A DNA stretch of 51,184 bases from an uncultured Actinomycetes bacterium (GCA_902826025.1 CADEDH010000016.1:52423-103606), one strand, 5' to 3'. Shown: positions 1 to 8,942, counted from the stretch's first letter. The notes: generated from the sequence alone by a model not told the origin. Translations and numbers: made by a program.

Positions 1-20
1 CGGGGCCCCCACCCCGCCGG

Positions 21-35
21 GTCGCCTGCGGCGAC
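21..35 (-). terminator. Hairpin behind the Sir2 gene
   Basis: A perfect 6-bp stem (GTCGCC / GGCGAC) with a TGC loop begins directly after the stop codon of the minus-strand Sir2 gene. There is no T-run, as is usual for high-GC actinobacterial terminators. The role is inferred from position and symmetry only. Confidence 0.4.
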
Positions 36-866
36 TCAACAAATCGCAGGCAGCAGGTCGCTGAGCGAGCCCCGGACCACGACGTCGGCCAGATGGTCCA
101 TCTCGGTGGGGCTGCCGTTGACGATCACCACCGCCGCCCCCCGGGACTTGGCCACCGGCACCACGTTGGCGATCGGGTACACGGCGAGCGTGGTGCCCAC
201 GGCCAGCAGGAGGTCGCAGGTCTCGGCCGCCGCCTGGGCCCGGACCAGGTCGTCGTACACGAGGTCCTGGCCGAAGCTGATCGTGGCCGACTTGAGGATG
301 CCGCCGCAGGTGGGGCAAGGCGGGTCGTCGTCGCCCAGGCGCACCCGGTTGAGGGCCTCCTGCATGGGTACGGCGTAGTCGCACCCCGGGGCCATGCACA
401 CCACCTGGCGCAGCGTGCCGTGGATCTCCACGATCCGCTCCGGGTTCGCCCCCGCGGCATGGTGCAGGCCATCGACGTTCTGGGTGATCAGCAGGTGCAG
501 CTTGCGCCGGGTCTCCAGCCGGGTGAGGGCGAAGTGGCCCCGGTTCGGTTCGGCCGCCCACACCGGCGAGTCGAGCCGTTCCCGCCACGCCCGACGCCGC
601 ACCTCGGGATCGGCCATGTAGTTCTGCAGTGTGGCCCGCTTCTCGGCCTCGGGATTCTTCGTCCACACGCCCTGGGGGCCGCGGAAGTCGGGGATGCGGG
701 AGTCGGTGGAGATCCCGGCCCCGGTGAGCACAACCACCCGGGACGCCCGGGTGACGAGATCGGCCGCCCGGTCCACCGCCTCGTCCAGGCTGGCCGGACG
801 GCCGTCGACCCGGCTGTCCCGCTCCTGGTGCCCGTTGCCGTCGCTGGTCCCAGCCACTTCGCTCAC
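36..866 (-). CDS. Sir2-family NAD-dependent protein deacylase
   Basis: This 276-residue protein is a cytoplasmic sirtuin that removes acyl groups from lysines using NAD+. The NAD-binding GAGIS motif is at residues 49-53, followed by the DFRG loop (60-63), TQNVDGLH (128-135) and the catalytic histidine H149 in EIHG. Two cysteine pairs, C157/C162 and C184/C187, form a structural zinc site. The GTG start at 866 is chosen because sirtuin homology begins about 35 residues later; the open frame continues upstream to 1340 but there antisense to the next gene. The gene is divergent from the gene at 903. Whether it is a deacetylase or desuccinylase is not resolved. Confidence 0.93.
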   Translation of the reverse strand: MSEVAGTSDGNGHQERDSRVDGRPASLDEAVDRAADLVTRASRVVVLTGAGISTDSRIPDFRGPQGVWTKNPEAEKRATLQNYMADPEVRRRAWRERLDSPVWAAEPNRGHFALTRLETRRKLHLLITQNVDGLHHAAGANPERIVEIHGTLRQVVCMAPGCDYAVPMQEALNRVRLGDDDPPCPTCGGILKSATISFGQDLVYDDLVRAQAAAETCDLLLAVGTTLAVYPIANVVPVAKSRGAAVVIVNGSPTEMDHLADVVVRGSLSDLLPAIC

Positions 867-902
867 ACCGTCGAGGCTAGTTGCTGAGTTAGCCTCACCG
901 AA

Positions 903-1457
903 ATGACCGAGCCCCGCCCCTACTCCGACGCCGAGCTCACGCTGTCGGCCATCTCGGTCACGTTCCACCGGGCCCGGGCCGTGCAACAGGAGCTCACCGG
1001 GCCGCCCTCCTGGCCCCAGCCCGAGGCCGACCAGACCGAGGCCGAAGGGTACGGCGACGCCGACCTGGCCGAAGCGGTGGCGGGCGACGAGCCGGGCGGG
1101 CCGGCGGCGGTGGCCGAGGGCGGGGCACCCCCGCTCCCCCTCGACGACGACGAGGAGATCGACGAGGCCGATTTCCCCAACCCGTTCGTCACCGACGCCA
1201 ACTTCAGCCACTACCTCGACCGGGCCACCGCCCACCAGGGACGGGCCGCCGGCCTGCTCCGGGCCGTCCGCCGGCTGGCCCGGGGCGATCAGGCCCACTA
1301 CAACACCGCCGTCGTCAACGCCCTGCACCAGCTCGACCACCGGACCCGCTCCCAGCAGCGCACGATCACCCGCCTGGAGGCCGAGCTGGCCCGGGCCCGC
1401 CGGGCCCTGGCCGGCCTCGACGACACCCAGGACGCCTCGGAGGGTCCCCGCCCATGA
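903..1457 (+). CDS. Hypothetical acidic protein with C-terminal coiled coil
   Basis: This 184-residue soluble protein is not assigned to a family. Residues about 45-95 are acidic and Pro/Gly/Ala-rich and look disordered. The region FPNPFVTDANFSHYLDR (about 91-107) begins a more ordered part, and the C-terminus (about 135-175) is an Arg/Leu/Glu-rich helix likely to form a coiled coil. Its stop codon overlaps the start of the following glycosyltransferase by four bases (ATGA), so the two are translationally coupled. By context it may be an accessory or scaffold protein for glycan synthesis; that is inference only. Confidence 0.75.
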   Translation: MTEPRPYSDAELTLSAISVTFHRARAVQQELTGPPSWPQPEADQTEAEGYGDADLAEAVAGDEPGGPAAVAEGGAPPLPLDDDEEIDEADFPNPFVTDANFSHYLDRATAHQGRAAGLLRAVRRLARGDQAHYNTAVVNALHQLDHRTRSQQRTITRLEAELARARRALAGLDDTQDASEGPRP

Positions 1458-2671
1458 CCACCAGCCCGTCGATCGCCGTGGTGAAGCCCGACTTCGGAGC
1501 CCAGGGCGGCTTCGAGCGCCACCTCAACGGGATCGTGGCCGGGCTGCGGGAGCGGTCGTGGCGGGTGACCGTGGTGCAGATCGACGGCCGTACCCGGCCC
1601 CGGCGGCTGTGGGGCCTGCCGATCGACCCGGCCCAGCTGGCCAACCACGACGAGTACTTCATGCACATGGCGCTGGTGGAACGCACCCAGCAGCTCAACC
1701 TGCGCCACTTCGACGCCGTGCTCACCACCCAGCCCCCCACCTATCTGGTGCGCCACAGCCACAAGGTGGCGCTCTTCTACCACCAGCCCCGCCAGTTCTA
1801 CGACCTGGCCGTGCCCTTCATGGCCAGCGGCTTCGTCGACCCGGTGGTCCACCGGGCGGCCTGCCGGGCGGTGCGGACGCTGGAGCGGGAGGCGGTGCGG
1901 GACGTGCGCCTGTGGCTGGCCGGGTCGGCCGAGGTGGCGGCCCGGCTGGAGCGCTACTGGTCGATACCGCCCCACCTGATCGCCATCCACCGGGCGCCGC
2001 CAACCTCGGTGCCCGACGCCGCCCCCTGGCACCGGCCCGACGGGCCCATCGTGTGCGTGGGCCGCCAGGAGTGGCCCAAGCGCAGCGAGCTGCTGGTCCA
2101 GGCCATGCATCTCCTGGAGGTGAAGCGCACCGCCCACCTGGTGGGCGGAGGCAGCCGGCTGGAGTTCGTGCAGAGCTTCGACTCCGAGCTCCACCACGAC
2201 CCCGAGCGGGCCCGGGCCCCCTTCGACGACAAGGTGTGGCTCAACCGGGGCATCTTCACCAAGGGGTGGAAGCCCTACGGCGGGCCGCCCAGCGGCCGCA
2301 TCGTGTTCGAGGGCGACGTGAGCGACGAGCGGCGCGACCAGCTCTACGACGAGGCGGTGGCCGTGGTGGCCCCGGCCTACAAGGAGGACTACGGGCTCAC
2401 CGCGCTGGAGGCCATGGTCCGGGCCAAGCCCGTGATCGTGTGCCGCGACGGGGGCGGCCTCACCGAGATGGTGGTCGACGGCGAGACCGGCCTGGTGGTC
2501 GATCCCAATGCCCATGCCCTGGCCCGGGCGATCGACCGTCTGGTGCGGGACCCGGCCCGGGCGTCGCAGCTGGGGGAGGCGGCCCGCCGGGCCGTGATGG
2601 GCATCACGATGGACCAGGCCGTCCTCCAGGTGGAGCACGCCCTGCGGACGGTGCTCACGTCCCGCTGCTGA
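1454..2671 (+). CDS. GT4-type glycosyltransferase
   Basis: A 405-residue GT-B fold glycosyltransferase that would transfer a sugar from a nucleotide-sugar donor, probably in cell-surface glycan synthesis. The N-terminus has the acceptor-side pattern VVKPDFGAQGGFERHLNGIV (residues about 9-28), and the C-terminal donor domain carries EDYGLTALEAMVRAKPVI (about 314-331) and the TGLVVDP loop, typical of family GT4. No signal peptide or membrane segment is seen. It is coupled to the upstream coiled-coil gene and followed by a strong hairpin, so these two genes probably form a complete operon. Donor and acceptor cannot be inferred. Confidence 0.88.
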   Translation: MTTSPSIAVVKPDFGAQGGFERHLNGIVAGLRERSWRVTVVQIDGRTRPRRLWGLPIDPAQLANHDEYFMHMALVERTQQLNLRHFDAVLTTQPPTYLVRHSHKVALFYHQPRQFYDLAVPFMASGFVDPVVHRAACRAVRTLEREAVRDVRLWLAGSAEVAARLERYWSIPPHLIAIHRAPPTSVPDAAPWHRPDGPIVCVGRQEWPKRSELLVQAMHLLEVKRTAHLVGGGSRLEFVQSFDSELHHDPERARAPFDDKVWLNRGIFTKGWKPYGGPPSGRIVFEGDVSDERRDQLYDEAVAVVAPAYKEDYGLTALEAMVRAKPVIVCRDGGGLTEMVVDGETGLVVDPNAHALARAIDRLVRDPARASQLGEAARRAVMGITMDQAVLQVEHALRTVLTSRC

Positions 2672-2716
2672 CCTGGACACCGACACCGAGCACCACCTCG
2701 AGTGGCCCGCGCCCGC

Positions 2717-2742
2717 TGTAGCCGCCCGTTCGGGCGGCTACA
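2717..2742 (+). terminator. Strong terminator hairpin after glycosyltransferase
   Basis: A perfect 12-bp inverted repeat (TGTAGCCGCCCG / CGGGCGGCTACA) with only TT between the arms, about 45 bases after the glycosyltransferase stop. It separates that operon from the promoter just downstream. Confidence 0.7.
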
Positions 2743-2748
2743 AGGCGG

Positions 2749-2777
2749 TTGACAATCCGCCGTTAATTTCGTTTACT
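2749..2777 (+). promoter_or_regulatory. Sigma-70-type promoter candidate for the gene at 2825
   Basis: A perfect -35 box TTGACA (2749-2754) is followed by a 17-base spacer and TTTACT (2772-2777, 4 of 6 matches to TATAAT). It lies in an unusually AT-rich pocket for this genome and predicts a leader of about 40 bases ahead of the ATG at 2825. Confidence 0.6.
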
Positions 2778-2824
2778 TACGCTTGTTCCCGTCATTTGAC
2801 CCTTCAAGCCCCTAGGACGACCTC

Positions 2825-3520
2825 ATGGCCCACCCTCGCTCCCGGTCGCAGCCGAGCGCCGCCCAGCACACCGATCAGCACACGGCCGACGTGCACCCGT
2901 TCCCGGCTGGGCGCCAGCAACGCCGTCCGCACCGCCCCAAGGGCGGGGGCGTGCCCCGGGGCCCGGCTTCGCCCGGCCGGCGCCCCGGCACCAGCCGGCG
3001 CCAGTGGCCGGCACCGGTGCCGGCGCCCCGACTCCTGGTGACGCCGTTGCCCGATCCGGTCCTCGACGCCATGGGCCACGATCCCCGGTCGCCCTACGTC
3101 GAGCAGTTCTGGCTGTCGATCCTCGGGCCGTCGGCCCTCTTCCTCCTCCGGCGGCTGGCGGCAGCGCTGGAGCACGAGCCGGGCGGGTTCCAGCTCGATC
3201 CGGTTGAGTGGTCGGCCGAGCTGGGGCTGGGAAACAAGGGCGGGCCCCAGGCGCCGTTCTGGCGCAGTATGGACCGGGTCTGCCGGTTCGGCACAGCCGA
3301 GCGAAACGGCGAGCTGCTGGCGGTGCGCCGCCGCCTCGCTCCCCTGACCAACAACCAGGTCAACCGCCTGCCCGCCCATCTCCAGCCGATGCACCACCAG
3401 TGGCGTGCGGCCCAGCTGGAGCGGCCCCGCCGTCGCACCATCGCCCACTGGTCCGACCATTCCGGCCCAGCAGCGGGGAGGGAGCCCCTATCCGAGACGA
3501 ACCCCACCGACCCGGCCTGA
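2825..3520 (+). CDS. Hypothetical protein, basic Pro/Arg-rich N-terminus
   Basis: A 231-residue protein with two parts. Residues 1-70 are rich in Arg, Pro, Gln and His and look disordered. From LLVTPLPDPVLDAMGHDP (about 71) to about 200 it is globular, with a Leu-rich helix, a conserved-looking GLGNKGGPQAPFWRSMDR segment and RRRLAPLTNNQVNRLP. I do not recognise the family; the ordered part resembles conserved actinobacterial proteins of unknown function. It has its own promoter candidate and converges on the sugar transferase gene, ending 15 bases from it. Confidence 0.75.
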   Translation: MAHPRSRSQPSAAQHTDQHTADVHPFPAGRQQRRPHRPKGGGVPRGPASPGRRPGTSRRQWPAPVPAPRLLVTPLPDPVLDAMGHDPRSPYVEQFWLSILGPSALFLLRRLAAALEHEPGGFQLDPVEWSAELGLGNKGGPQAPFWRSMDRVCRFGTAERNGELLAVRRRLAPLTNNQVNRLPAHLQPMHHQWRAAQLERPRRRTIAHWSDHSGPAAGREPLSETNPTDPA

Positions 3521-3535
3521 CCGGGCCGGCAGCGG

Positions 3536-4960
3536 CTAGTAGGCGCCGCGGGAGGCGACGACGGCGGGAATCGTCTTGACCAGGATGGCGAGGTCCACCA
3601 CGAGCGACCAGTTGTCGACGTAGTACAGGTCGAGCCGGGTGTACTCCTCGAACGTGGTGGAGCTGCGGCCCGACACCTGCCACATGCCGGTGATCCCCGG
3701 CTTCACCCTCAGCCGGGCGTAGAGCTCGTCGCTCCATTCCGCCATCTCGCTGCGCAGCGCCGGCCGGGGGCCCACCAGGCTCATCTCGTTGCGTAGAACG
3801 TTCCACAGCTGGGGCAGCTCGTCGAGCGACGTTTTGCGGAGGAACGAGCCCACCCGGGTCACCCGGGGGTCACGCTTCATCTTGAACAGGGGGCCCGCCC
3901 CCTCGGACTGGGCCATGAGGTTGGCCAGCAGCTCCTCGGCGTTGGTCACCATCGTGCGGAACTTGAGGACCTTGAACGGCTCGCCGTCCTTGCCCACCCG
4001 CTCCTGTCGGAACAGCACCGGGCCCGGAGAATCGAGCCGCACGGCGAGGGCGATGGCGCCCAGCACCGGCGACAGCACCGCCAGCACCGCCCCCGCCACC
4101 AGCAGATCGAAGGCCCGCTTGGCTCCGGCCCGCCAGCCGTGACGGTGGCGGGGCTCGACGTAGACCACCGGTACCCGGCCGAGCGGCCGCACGGTGAGGC
4201 GGTCGGAGGCGATGTCGGCCAGGGTCGACGACAGCTCCACGTGGATGCCGGCCTCCACCAGGTCCCGGATCAGCCGGTTCGACGACCGCATGTCGATGGC
4301 GGTGGCGGCGATGATCACCCCGTTCGCCTCGAGCTGGCGGGCAGCGGTGAGCACCTGGGTGGTGAGATCCTGGGGATCGGCGGCCTGGGCCGGGTCGACC
4401 TGGGCCACGATGGCGTAGCCCAGTCGGGGGTCGTCGGCGAACATGGCGGCGAAGGTGGCGCTCTCGGCGTTGTCGCCGATCAGAAGCACCCGGCGGGCCA
4501 TCTGGCCCGATGCCCGGCGAGCCTGGAACCGGCGGCGCACCAGCTCCCGTTCGGCCACCAGCAGGCCGACGGTGGTGGCCAGCGACAACCCCAGCCACAG
4601 CCGATCGAGGCGGAGGTCGGCCAGGTAGGCCACCACGGCCACGGCGGCCGTGGTCCGCACGCCGGCGTCGATGATGCGCCGGATCTCGTCGGCCCGGCGG
4701 GTGATGACCCGGGCCCGGTAGAGCCGGGCCCGTACCAGCCACAGGGGATGGAGACCGAGCGCCAACACCACCCCCAGGGCCCCGTCGGCTCCCGGGCGGC
4801 GGATCAGACAGGCCAGGGCCATGCCCGCCGCCACCGCTGCCAGGTCGAAGGCCACCAACCGGGCCCGGGTCCGGGCCGGCTTCACTGGCCGGTGGGCGCC
4901 GGGCGCGCCGGGTGGGGCCGCCCCCGCCGTGGTCTGCGTCTCGGTCTCCGTCGCCGTCAC
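3536..4960 (-). CDS. Polyprenyl-phosphate sugar-1-phosphate transferase
   Basis: A 474-residue membrane enzyme of the bacterial sugar transferase family (WbaP/CpsE type). It would start surface-polysaccharide assembly by moving a sugar-1-phosphate from a nucleotide sugar to undecaprenyl phosphate. The N-terminal half has four or five hydrophobic segments and a Rossmann-like region around VLLIGDNAESATFAAM. The C-terminal catalytic part starts at RAFDLLVAGAVLAVLSPVLG and carries the family pattern DSPGPVLFRQERVG, KFRTM, TSLDELPQLWNVL and SLVGPRP, followed by KPGITGMWQVSGRS. It fits with the nearby GT4 enzyme, although the two are on opposite strands. Confidence 0.93.
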   Translation of the reverse strand: MTATETETQTTAGAAPPGAPGAHRPVKPARTRARLVAFDLAAVAAGMALACLIRRPGADGALGVVLALGLHPLWLVRARLYRARVITRRADEIRRIIDAGVRTTAAVAVVAYLADLRLDRLWLGLSLATTVGLLVAERELVRRRFQARRASGQMARRVLLIGDNAESATFAAMFADDPRLGYAIVAQVDPAQAADPQDLTTQVLTAARQLEANGVIIAATAIDMRSSNRLIRDLVEAGIHVELSSTLADIASDRLTVRPLGRVPVVYVEPRHRHGWRAGAKRAFDLLVAGAVLAVLSPVLGAIALAVRLDSPGPVLFRQERVGKDGEPFKVLKFRTMVTNAEELLANLMAQSEGAGPLFKMKRDPRVTRVGSFLRKTSLDELPQLWNVLRNEMSLVGPRPALRSEMAEWSDELYARLRVKPGITGMWQVSGRSSTTFEEYTRLDLYYVDNWSLVVDLAILVKTIPAVVASRGAY

Positions 4961-5133
4961 GATCCGGTCCTCGCCTGTGCCTCGCCCCCGGGCGGGCCCG
5001 CCCGGTTCGCTTCAGGCATCGGCGGCGCCGGGCCACCCCTTGAGCCGGCGCCCGAGCGGCGAAGCCGCCCGATGGGGTTGGGGCCCCGAAGCTCCCCGAA
5101 GGGAAGCCGTGATGGGGGAGCCCGAAGGGCGAC

Positions 5134-5149
5134 GGGGGCGCCAGCCCCC
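5134..5149 (-). terminator. Hairpin behind leucyl aminopeptidase
   Basis: A 6-bp GC stem (GGGGGC / GCCCCC) with a GCCA loop lies 7 bases beyond the pepA stop. The surrounding spacer 4961-5155 has four copies of CCGAAG and several short GC hairpins but no convincing gene. Confidence 0.45.
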
Positions 5150-5155
5150 GAAGAA

Positions 5156-6601
5156 CTAGGCCCAGTGGGCCAGGGTGTCTACCAGCAGGCGGACGCCGTA
5201 GCCGGTGGCCCCCTTGGTGAGGATCCCCTTCTCGGCCTCGGAGAAGGCGGCCATGCCAACATCGATGTGGGCCCAGGCGCCGTCGCCGGCGAACTCCTTG
5301 AGGAACAGGCCGGCCACCAGGGCCCCGCCGTAGGCCCCCGACCCGATGTTCTTCAGGTCGGCCACCGGCGAGTCGAGCTGGGAGCGGTACTCCTCGGGCA
5401 GCGGCAGGCGCCACACCGGCTCGCCGGTGCGGTCGCTGGCGGCGCCCAGGCGAGCGGCCAGATCGTCGTCGGTGGCCATCACCGCGGCATAGCTGCCGCC
5501 CAGGGCCACCGAGGCGGCGCCGGTGAGGGTGGCGATGTCGATGATGGCGTCGGGCTTGGTTTCGGCCGCCAGGCTCAGGGCGTCAGCCAGCACCAGTCGC
5601 CCCTCGGCATCGGTGTTCAGCACTTCCACCGTCTTGCCGTTGCGGGCCCGGAAGACGTCACCCGGGCGCTGGGCGTTCCCGCCGGTCATGTTGTCGGTGA
5701 GGGGGATCCAGCCGTCGACCGCCACCGGGGCGCCCACCGCTCCCAGCACGCTCATGGCCGCCAGCACGGCGGCCCCACCCGACATGTCGACCTTCATCGT
5801 CATCATCCCCGCCGCGGTCTTGAGCGACAGGCCACCGGAGTCGAACGTGATGCCCTTGCCCACCAGCGCCACCCGCCGCTCGGTCCGGCGGGCCGGCGTG
5901 TACTGGAGTCGCACGAGGCGGGCCGGGTTGACCGACCCCAGGTTCACGGCCACCAGCCCGCCCAGCTTCTCGCGGGCGATGCGGCGCTCGTCCCACACCG
6001 TGACCTTGAGCCCGGCCGCCGTGCCCACCTCGGTGGCCCGGCGGGCGAACGCATCGGGGGTGAGCGACCCACCCGGCTCGTTGGCCAGGTCCCGGGCGAG
6101 GCAGACGGCGTCGACCACGGCCGAGGCCCGGTCGACCAGGGCCTTGCCGCCCCGGCCCGGCACCACCACCGTGACCTTGTCGAGCTCGGTGTTGGTGGGC
6201 GTCTTGTACGCCGTGTAGCGGTACGTGGCCAGGCGGACGCCCTCCACCACGGCGGCCACGGCGTCGGCCCGCTGGGCGTCGGTGGCGTCCTCCCCCACCT
6301 CGGCCGCCAGCCGGGTGGCCACGGCGGCGTGACGGGAGACCGAACGGGCGTAGGCGGCGGCCGCCGTGCGGAGGGCGCCGGGGCCAACGTCGGCCCGGGG
6401 CCCGATGCCCACCAACAGCTCGAGCGGACCGCTGCCCTCGCCGGGAAGGGCCAGGACCTGGCCCGGCTTGCCTTCGAAACCCTGCAGCTGAGCGGCCCGC
6501 TTCAGCCCGGCGGGCAGGGCATCGAACTCGTCGGCGGCGACCGGGCGGTCGACGGCGGTGGCCGTGCGGGGGACGGAGGTGGCAGCAGCAACGGAGGGCA
6601 T
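5156..6601 (-). CDS. pepA: Leucyl aminopeptidase (M17)
   Basis: A 481-residue cytosolic M17 metallo-aminopeptidase that releases N-terminal amino acids from peptides and binds two metal ions. The family signature NTDAEGRLVLADAL starts at residue 329. Upstream are the metal/active-site segment LVGKGITFDSGGLSLK and KVDMSGGAAVL, and downstream DIATLTGAASVALG. Length and order match full-length M17 enzymes, with the N-terminal macro-like domain more diverged. The ATG at 6601 follows a weak purine-rich stretch. It is divergent from the TIR/beta-helix gene with only about 90 bases between them. Confidence 0.97.
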   Translation of the reverse strand: MPSVAAATSVPRTATAVDRPVAADEFDALPAGLKRAAQLQGFEGKPGQVLALPGEGSGPLELLVGIGPRADVGPGALRTAAAAYARSVSRHAAVATRLAAEVGEDATDAQRADAVAAVVEGVRLATYRYTAYKTPTNTELDKVTVVVPGRGGKALVDRASAVVDAVCLARDLANEPGGSLTPDAFARRATEVGTAAGLKVTVWDERRIAREKLGGLVAVNLGSVNPARLVRLQYTPARRTERRVALVGKGITFDSGGLSLKTAAGMMTMKVDMSGGAAVLAAMSVLGAVGAPVAVDGWIPLTDNMTGGNAQRPGDVFRARNGKTVEVLNTDAEGRLVLADALSLAAETKPDAIIDIATLTGAASVALGGSYAAVMATDDDLAARLGAASDRTGEPVWRLPLPEEYRSQLDSPVADLKNIGSGAYGGALVAGLFLKEFAGDGAWAHIDVGMAAFSEAEKGILTKGATGYGVRLLVDTLAHWA

Positions 6602-6693
6602 GGGGTCCGAGGTTAGTTGGCCGGGCGGCCCGCCCGTGCACCTGGTGAGGGGCCGACGGCGGCCGGGCGGCGCGCCATGCCATGATGCGGACG

Positions 6694-8007
6694 ATGAGCG
6701 CTGTCCTGCTGTGCCACGCCCCGGAGGATGACGAGGCCGAGGACGGCGCCATCTCCCGGTTCCGGGAGGCGCTGGAGGAGCGGGCCCGGTTCGTGACCGG
6801 ACGCCCGGAGCTGGAGATCGTGACCGACCGGACGTGGGTCTCGTGGAGCACCCGATGGCGTCAGGAGCTCGACGCCAGCCCCGACGAGTGCGGCCTACTC
6901 GTCGCCGTTCTCACCCCCCGCTGGTTCTCCCACGCCGGGTGCCGCCAGGAGCTCGAACGTTTCCGGCGGCGGGAGCAGGCGTCGGGCCGAACCGATCTCG
7001 TGGTGGGCGTCCACTGGTACCCGGCCGACCAGCTGGGTCAGGTCGGAACCACCCCGGCCGACGAGCTGGCAGTCGACCTCGCCGGGCGGGCGCCGGTCCC
7101 GTGGCACGAGCACCGCCACGAGCCGATCACGGGTCCGCCGGCAAAGCGCCACCTCGACGAGGTGGCCGAAAGGATCAAGGCCGCCCTCGGCCCGTCCCCC
7201 GCGGTGCGTACCCGGGTGGTCGATCCGATGCCGCTCCAGGGCGACCACACCACGATCACGGCCGCCATCCAGGCCGCCGTTCGGGGCGACCGCATCGCAG
7301 TTCGGCCCGGTGCCTACGACGAGACCCTCACCATCGACCGACCCGTAGAGATCGTGGGCGACGGCCCGGTCCACGACATCGTGGTACGGGCCCGGGGCGG
7401 CGATGCCGTGCTCCTCACCGCCCCCATCGCCCGGGTGGCCGGCCTCACCCTCCACCAGGCCGACACCGAGGGCGACTGGTACGGCGTCGACACCGGCACC
7501 GGCCGCCTGCTGGTCGAAGACTGCGTGATCACCAGCGACTCGCTGGCCTGTGTCAGCATCCGCAACGGCGCCGACCCGACCCTCCGGCGCAACTGGATCT
7601 CCGACGGCGCATCCGGTGGCGTCCTGGTGCACGAGGACGGGCTCGGCATCGTGGAGGACAACGAGATCACCGGGCACACCCTGGCCGGTGTGGAGATCAC
7701 CACCGGCGGCGACCCCATCGTGCGTCGCAACCGGATCACCGGCAACGCCCTGGGCGGGGTGTACGTGCACGACGGGGCCCTGGGCACGTTCGACGACAAC
7801 GAGATCACCGACAACGGCGACGCCGGGATCGACGTGGAGACCGGGGCCCACCCGCTCGTGCGCCGCAACCGGATCACGGGGAACCGGCGCCACGGGATCT
7901 GGATCCACGACGATGGCCGGATCACCCTCGAGGCCAACACGGTGCACGCCAACCGGCCGAAGGACGTCGAGATCGCCGACGACGCCGGCCCCGTCGACGA
8001 GCGCTGA
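6694..8007 (+). CDS. TIR-like domain fused to a right-handed beta-helix
   Basis: This 437-residue protein joins an N-terminal TIR/SEFIR-like domain (about 1-165) to a parallel beta-helix domain (about 180-425). The first part opens with MSAVLLCHAPEDDEA, like the beta-A strand of bacterial TIR domains, and contains CRQEL (83-87), where E86 aligns with the catalytic glutamate of TIR NADases. The second part has imperfect 23-residue rungs containing R-x-N-x-I-T/S-x-N, e.g. VRRNRITGN twice. No signal peptide or membrane segment is seen. The third in-frame ATG at 6694 is preferred because CATGAT lies 7 bases upstream and it begins exactly at the domain; 6682 is an alternative. Function is unknown; NAD cleavage or signalling triggered by the helix domain is speculation. 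Confidence 0.85.
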   Translation: MSAVLLCHAPEDDEAEDGAISRFREALEERARFVTGRPELEIVTDRTWVSWSTRWRQELDASPDECGLLVAVLTPRWFSHAGCRQELERFRRREQASGRTDLVVGVHWYPADQLGQVGTTPADELAVDLAGRAPVPWHEHRHEPITGPPAKRHLDEVAERIKAALGPSPAVRTRVVDPMPLQGDHTTITAAIQAAVRGDRIAVRPGAYDETLTIDRPVEIVGDGPVHDIVVRARGGDAVLLTAPIARVAGLTLHQADTEGDWYGVDTGTGRLLVEDCVITSDSLACVSIRNGADPTLRRNWISDGASGGVLVHEDGLGIVEDNEITGHTLAGVEITTGGDPIVRRNRITGNALGGVYVHDGALGTFDDNEITDNGDAGIDVETGAHPLVRRNRITGNRRHGIWIHDDGRITLEANTVHANRPKDVEIADDAGPVDER

Positions 8008-8036
8008 CGCCCCCCGGGGAGGAGGGGCAGGACGCG

Positions 8037-8942
8037 CTACGCCCCGGGAAGCTGCTGGCGCAGGGTGGCGGTGGGGGCGAACAGATCGCCCCGGTCCGCC
8101 ACCCGCTCCAGCACGTCGGCCGCCTCGAACGACAGGGCCTCGCCGTCGGCCCCGGCCGCCACCTCGTCCCACGACACCGGCGTCGACACCGTGGGCCGGG
8201 CCAGAGCCCGCAGGGAGTAGGCGGCGATCGTGGTCTTGTGCCGCGAGTTCTGCGACCAGTCGACGAACACCTTGCCCGCCCGCAGCGACTTCGTCATCTC
8301 CACCAGCACCCGGTCGGGCTGCTGGCGGGCCAGCAGCTGGCCGCAGGCCCGGGTGAAGTCGGCGGCCTGATCGTGGGTATGGGGGCAGTTGAGCGGCACG
8401 TACACCTGCAGCCCCTTCGACCCCGATGTCTTGGGGAACGCCTCCAACCCCACCGCGGCCAGGATCTCGTGCAGATCGAGGGCGACCTGGCAACACTCCC
8501 GCATCCCGGCCGGGGCTCCGGGGTCGAGATCGAACACGGCCATCGTCGGGCTCTCGATGTCGTCGGCCCGGGCCATGGGGGCGTGGAGCTCGATGGCGGC
8601 CAGGTTGGCCGTCCACACCAGCGCCGCCGCTTCGTCGAGGCGACAGTACGGAATGTCGCCGTCCCGGTCGCCGGGGCCGATCGACACCGGCACCCAGTCC
8701 GGCCGGGGCGACGGGCATCGCTTGTTGAAGAACGACTGACCGTCCACCCCGTTGGGCCACCGTCGCAGCGTCATGCACCGCCGAGCCACGTGGGAGACCA
8801 TCACCGGGGCGATCCGGGCGTAGTAGTCGATCACCTGGGCCTTGGTGAAGCCGATCTCGGGATAGAAGACCTTGCTCAGGTTGACCAGGCTCAGCGAGCG
8901 GTCACCGACCGCCACCGACACCCGCTGCTCGGAAGGCGCCAC
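8037..8942 (-). CDS. ligD: Stand-alone LigD-type polymerase domain (NHEJ)
   Basis: A 301-residue primase-polymerase of the LigD POL family, which adds or fills nucleotides at broken DNA ends during non-homologous end joining. Motifs seen are LSKVFYPEIGFTK (about 22-34), the metal-binding FDLDP (137-141), SGSKGLQVYVPL (173-184) and the third acidic site VFVDW (D228). There is no ligase or phosphoesterase domain in this polypeptide. The position usually held by His in SGSKGxH is Q179 here. GTG start. It lies 12 bases downstream of ku on the same strand, so the two are co-transcribed; the matching ligase must be encoded elsewhere. Confidence 0.93.
   Translation of the reverse strand: MAPSEQRVSVAVGDRSLSLVNLSKVFYPEIGFTKAQVIDYYARIAPVMVSHVARRCMTLRRWPNGVDGQSFFNKRCPSPRPDWVPVSIGPGDRDGDIPYCRLDEAAALVWTANLAAIELHAPMARADDIESPTMAVFDLDPGAPAGMRECCQVALDLHEILAAVGLEAFPKTSGSKGLQVYVPLNCPHTHDQAADFTRACGQLLARQQPDRVLVEMTKSLRAGKVFVDWSQNSRHKTTIAAYSLRALARPTVSTPVSWDEVAAGADGEALSFEAADVLERVADRGDLFAPTATLRQQLPGA

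Noticed and set aside
903-5000. A complete surface-polysaccharide gene cluster
   Set aside because: Only one glycosyltransferase and one initiating transferase are present, on opposite strands and separated by an unrelated gene; no flippase, polymerase or sugar-nucleotide genes were seen.
36-8942. A defence island built from Sir2 plus TIR plus Ku/LigD
   Set aside because: Sir2 is a plain single-domain sirtuin 6 kb away with housekeeping genes between, Ku/LigD is a normal repair pair, and no other defence gene is present; the proximity alone is weak evidence.
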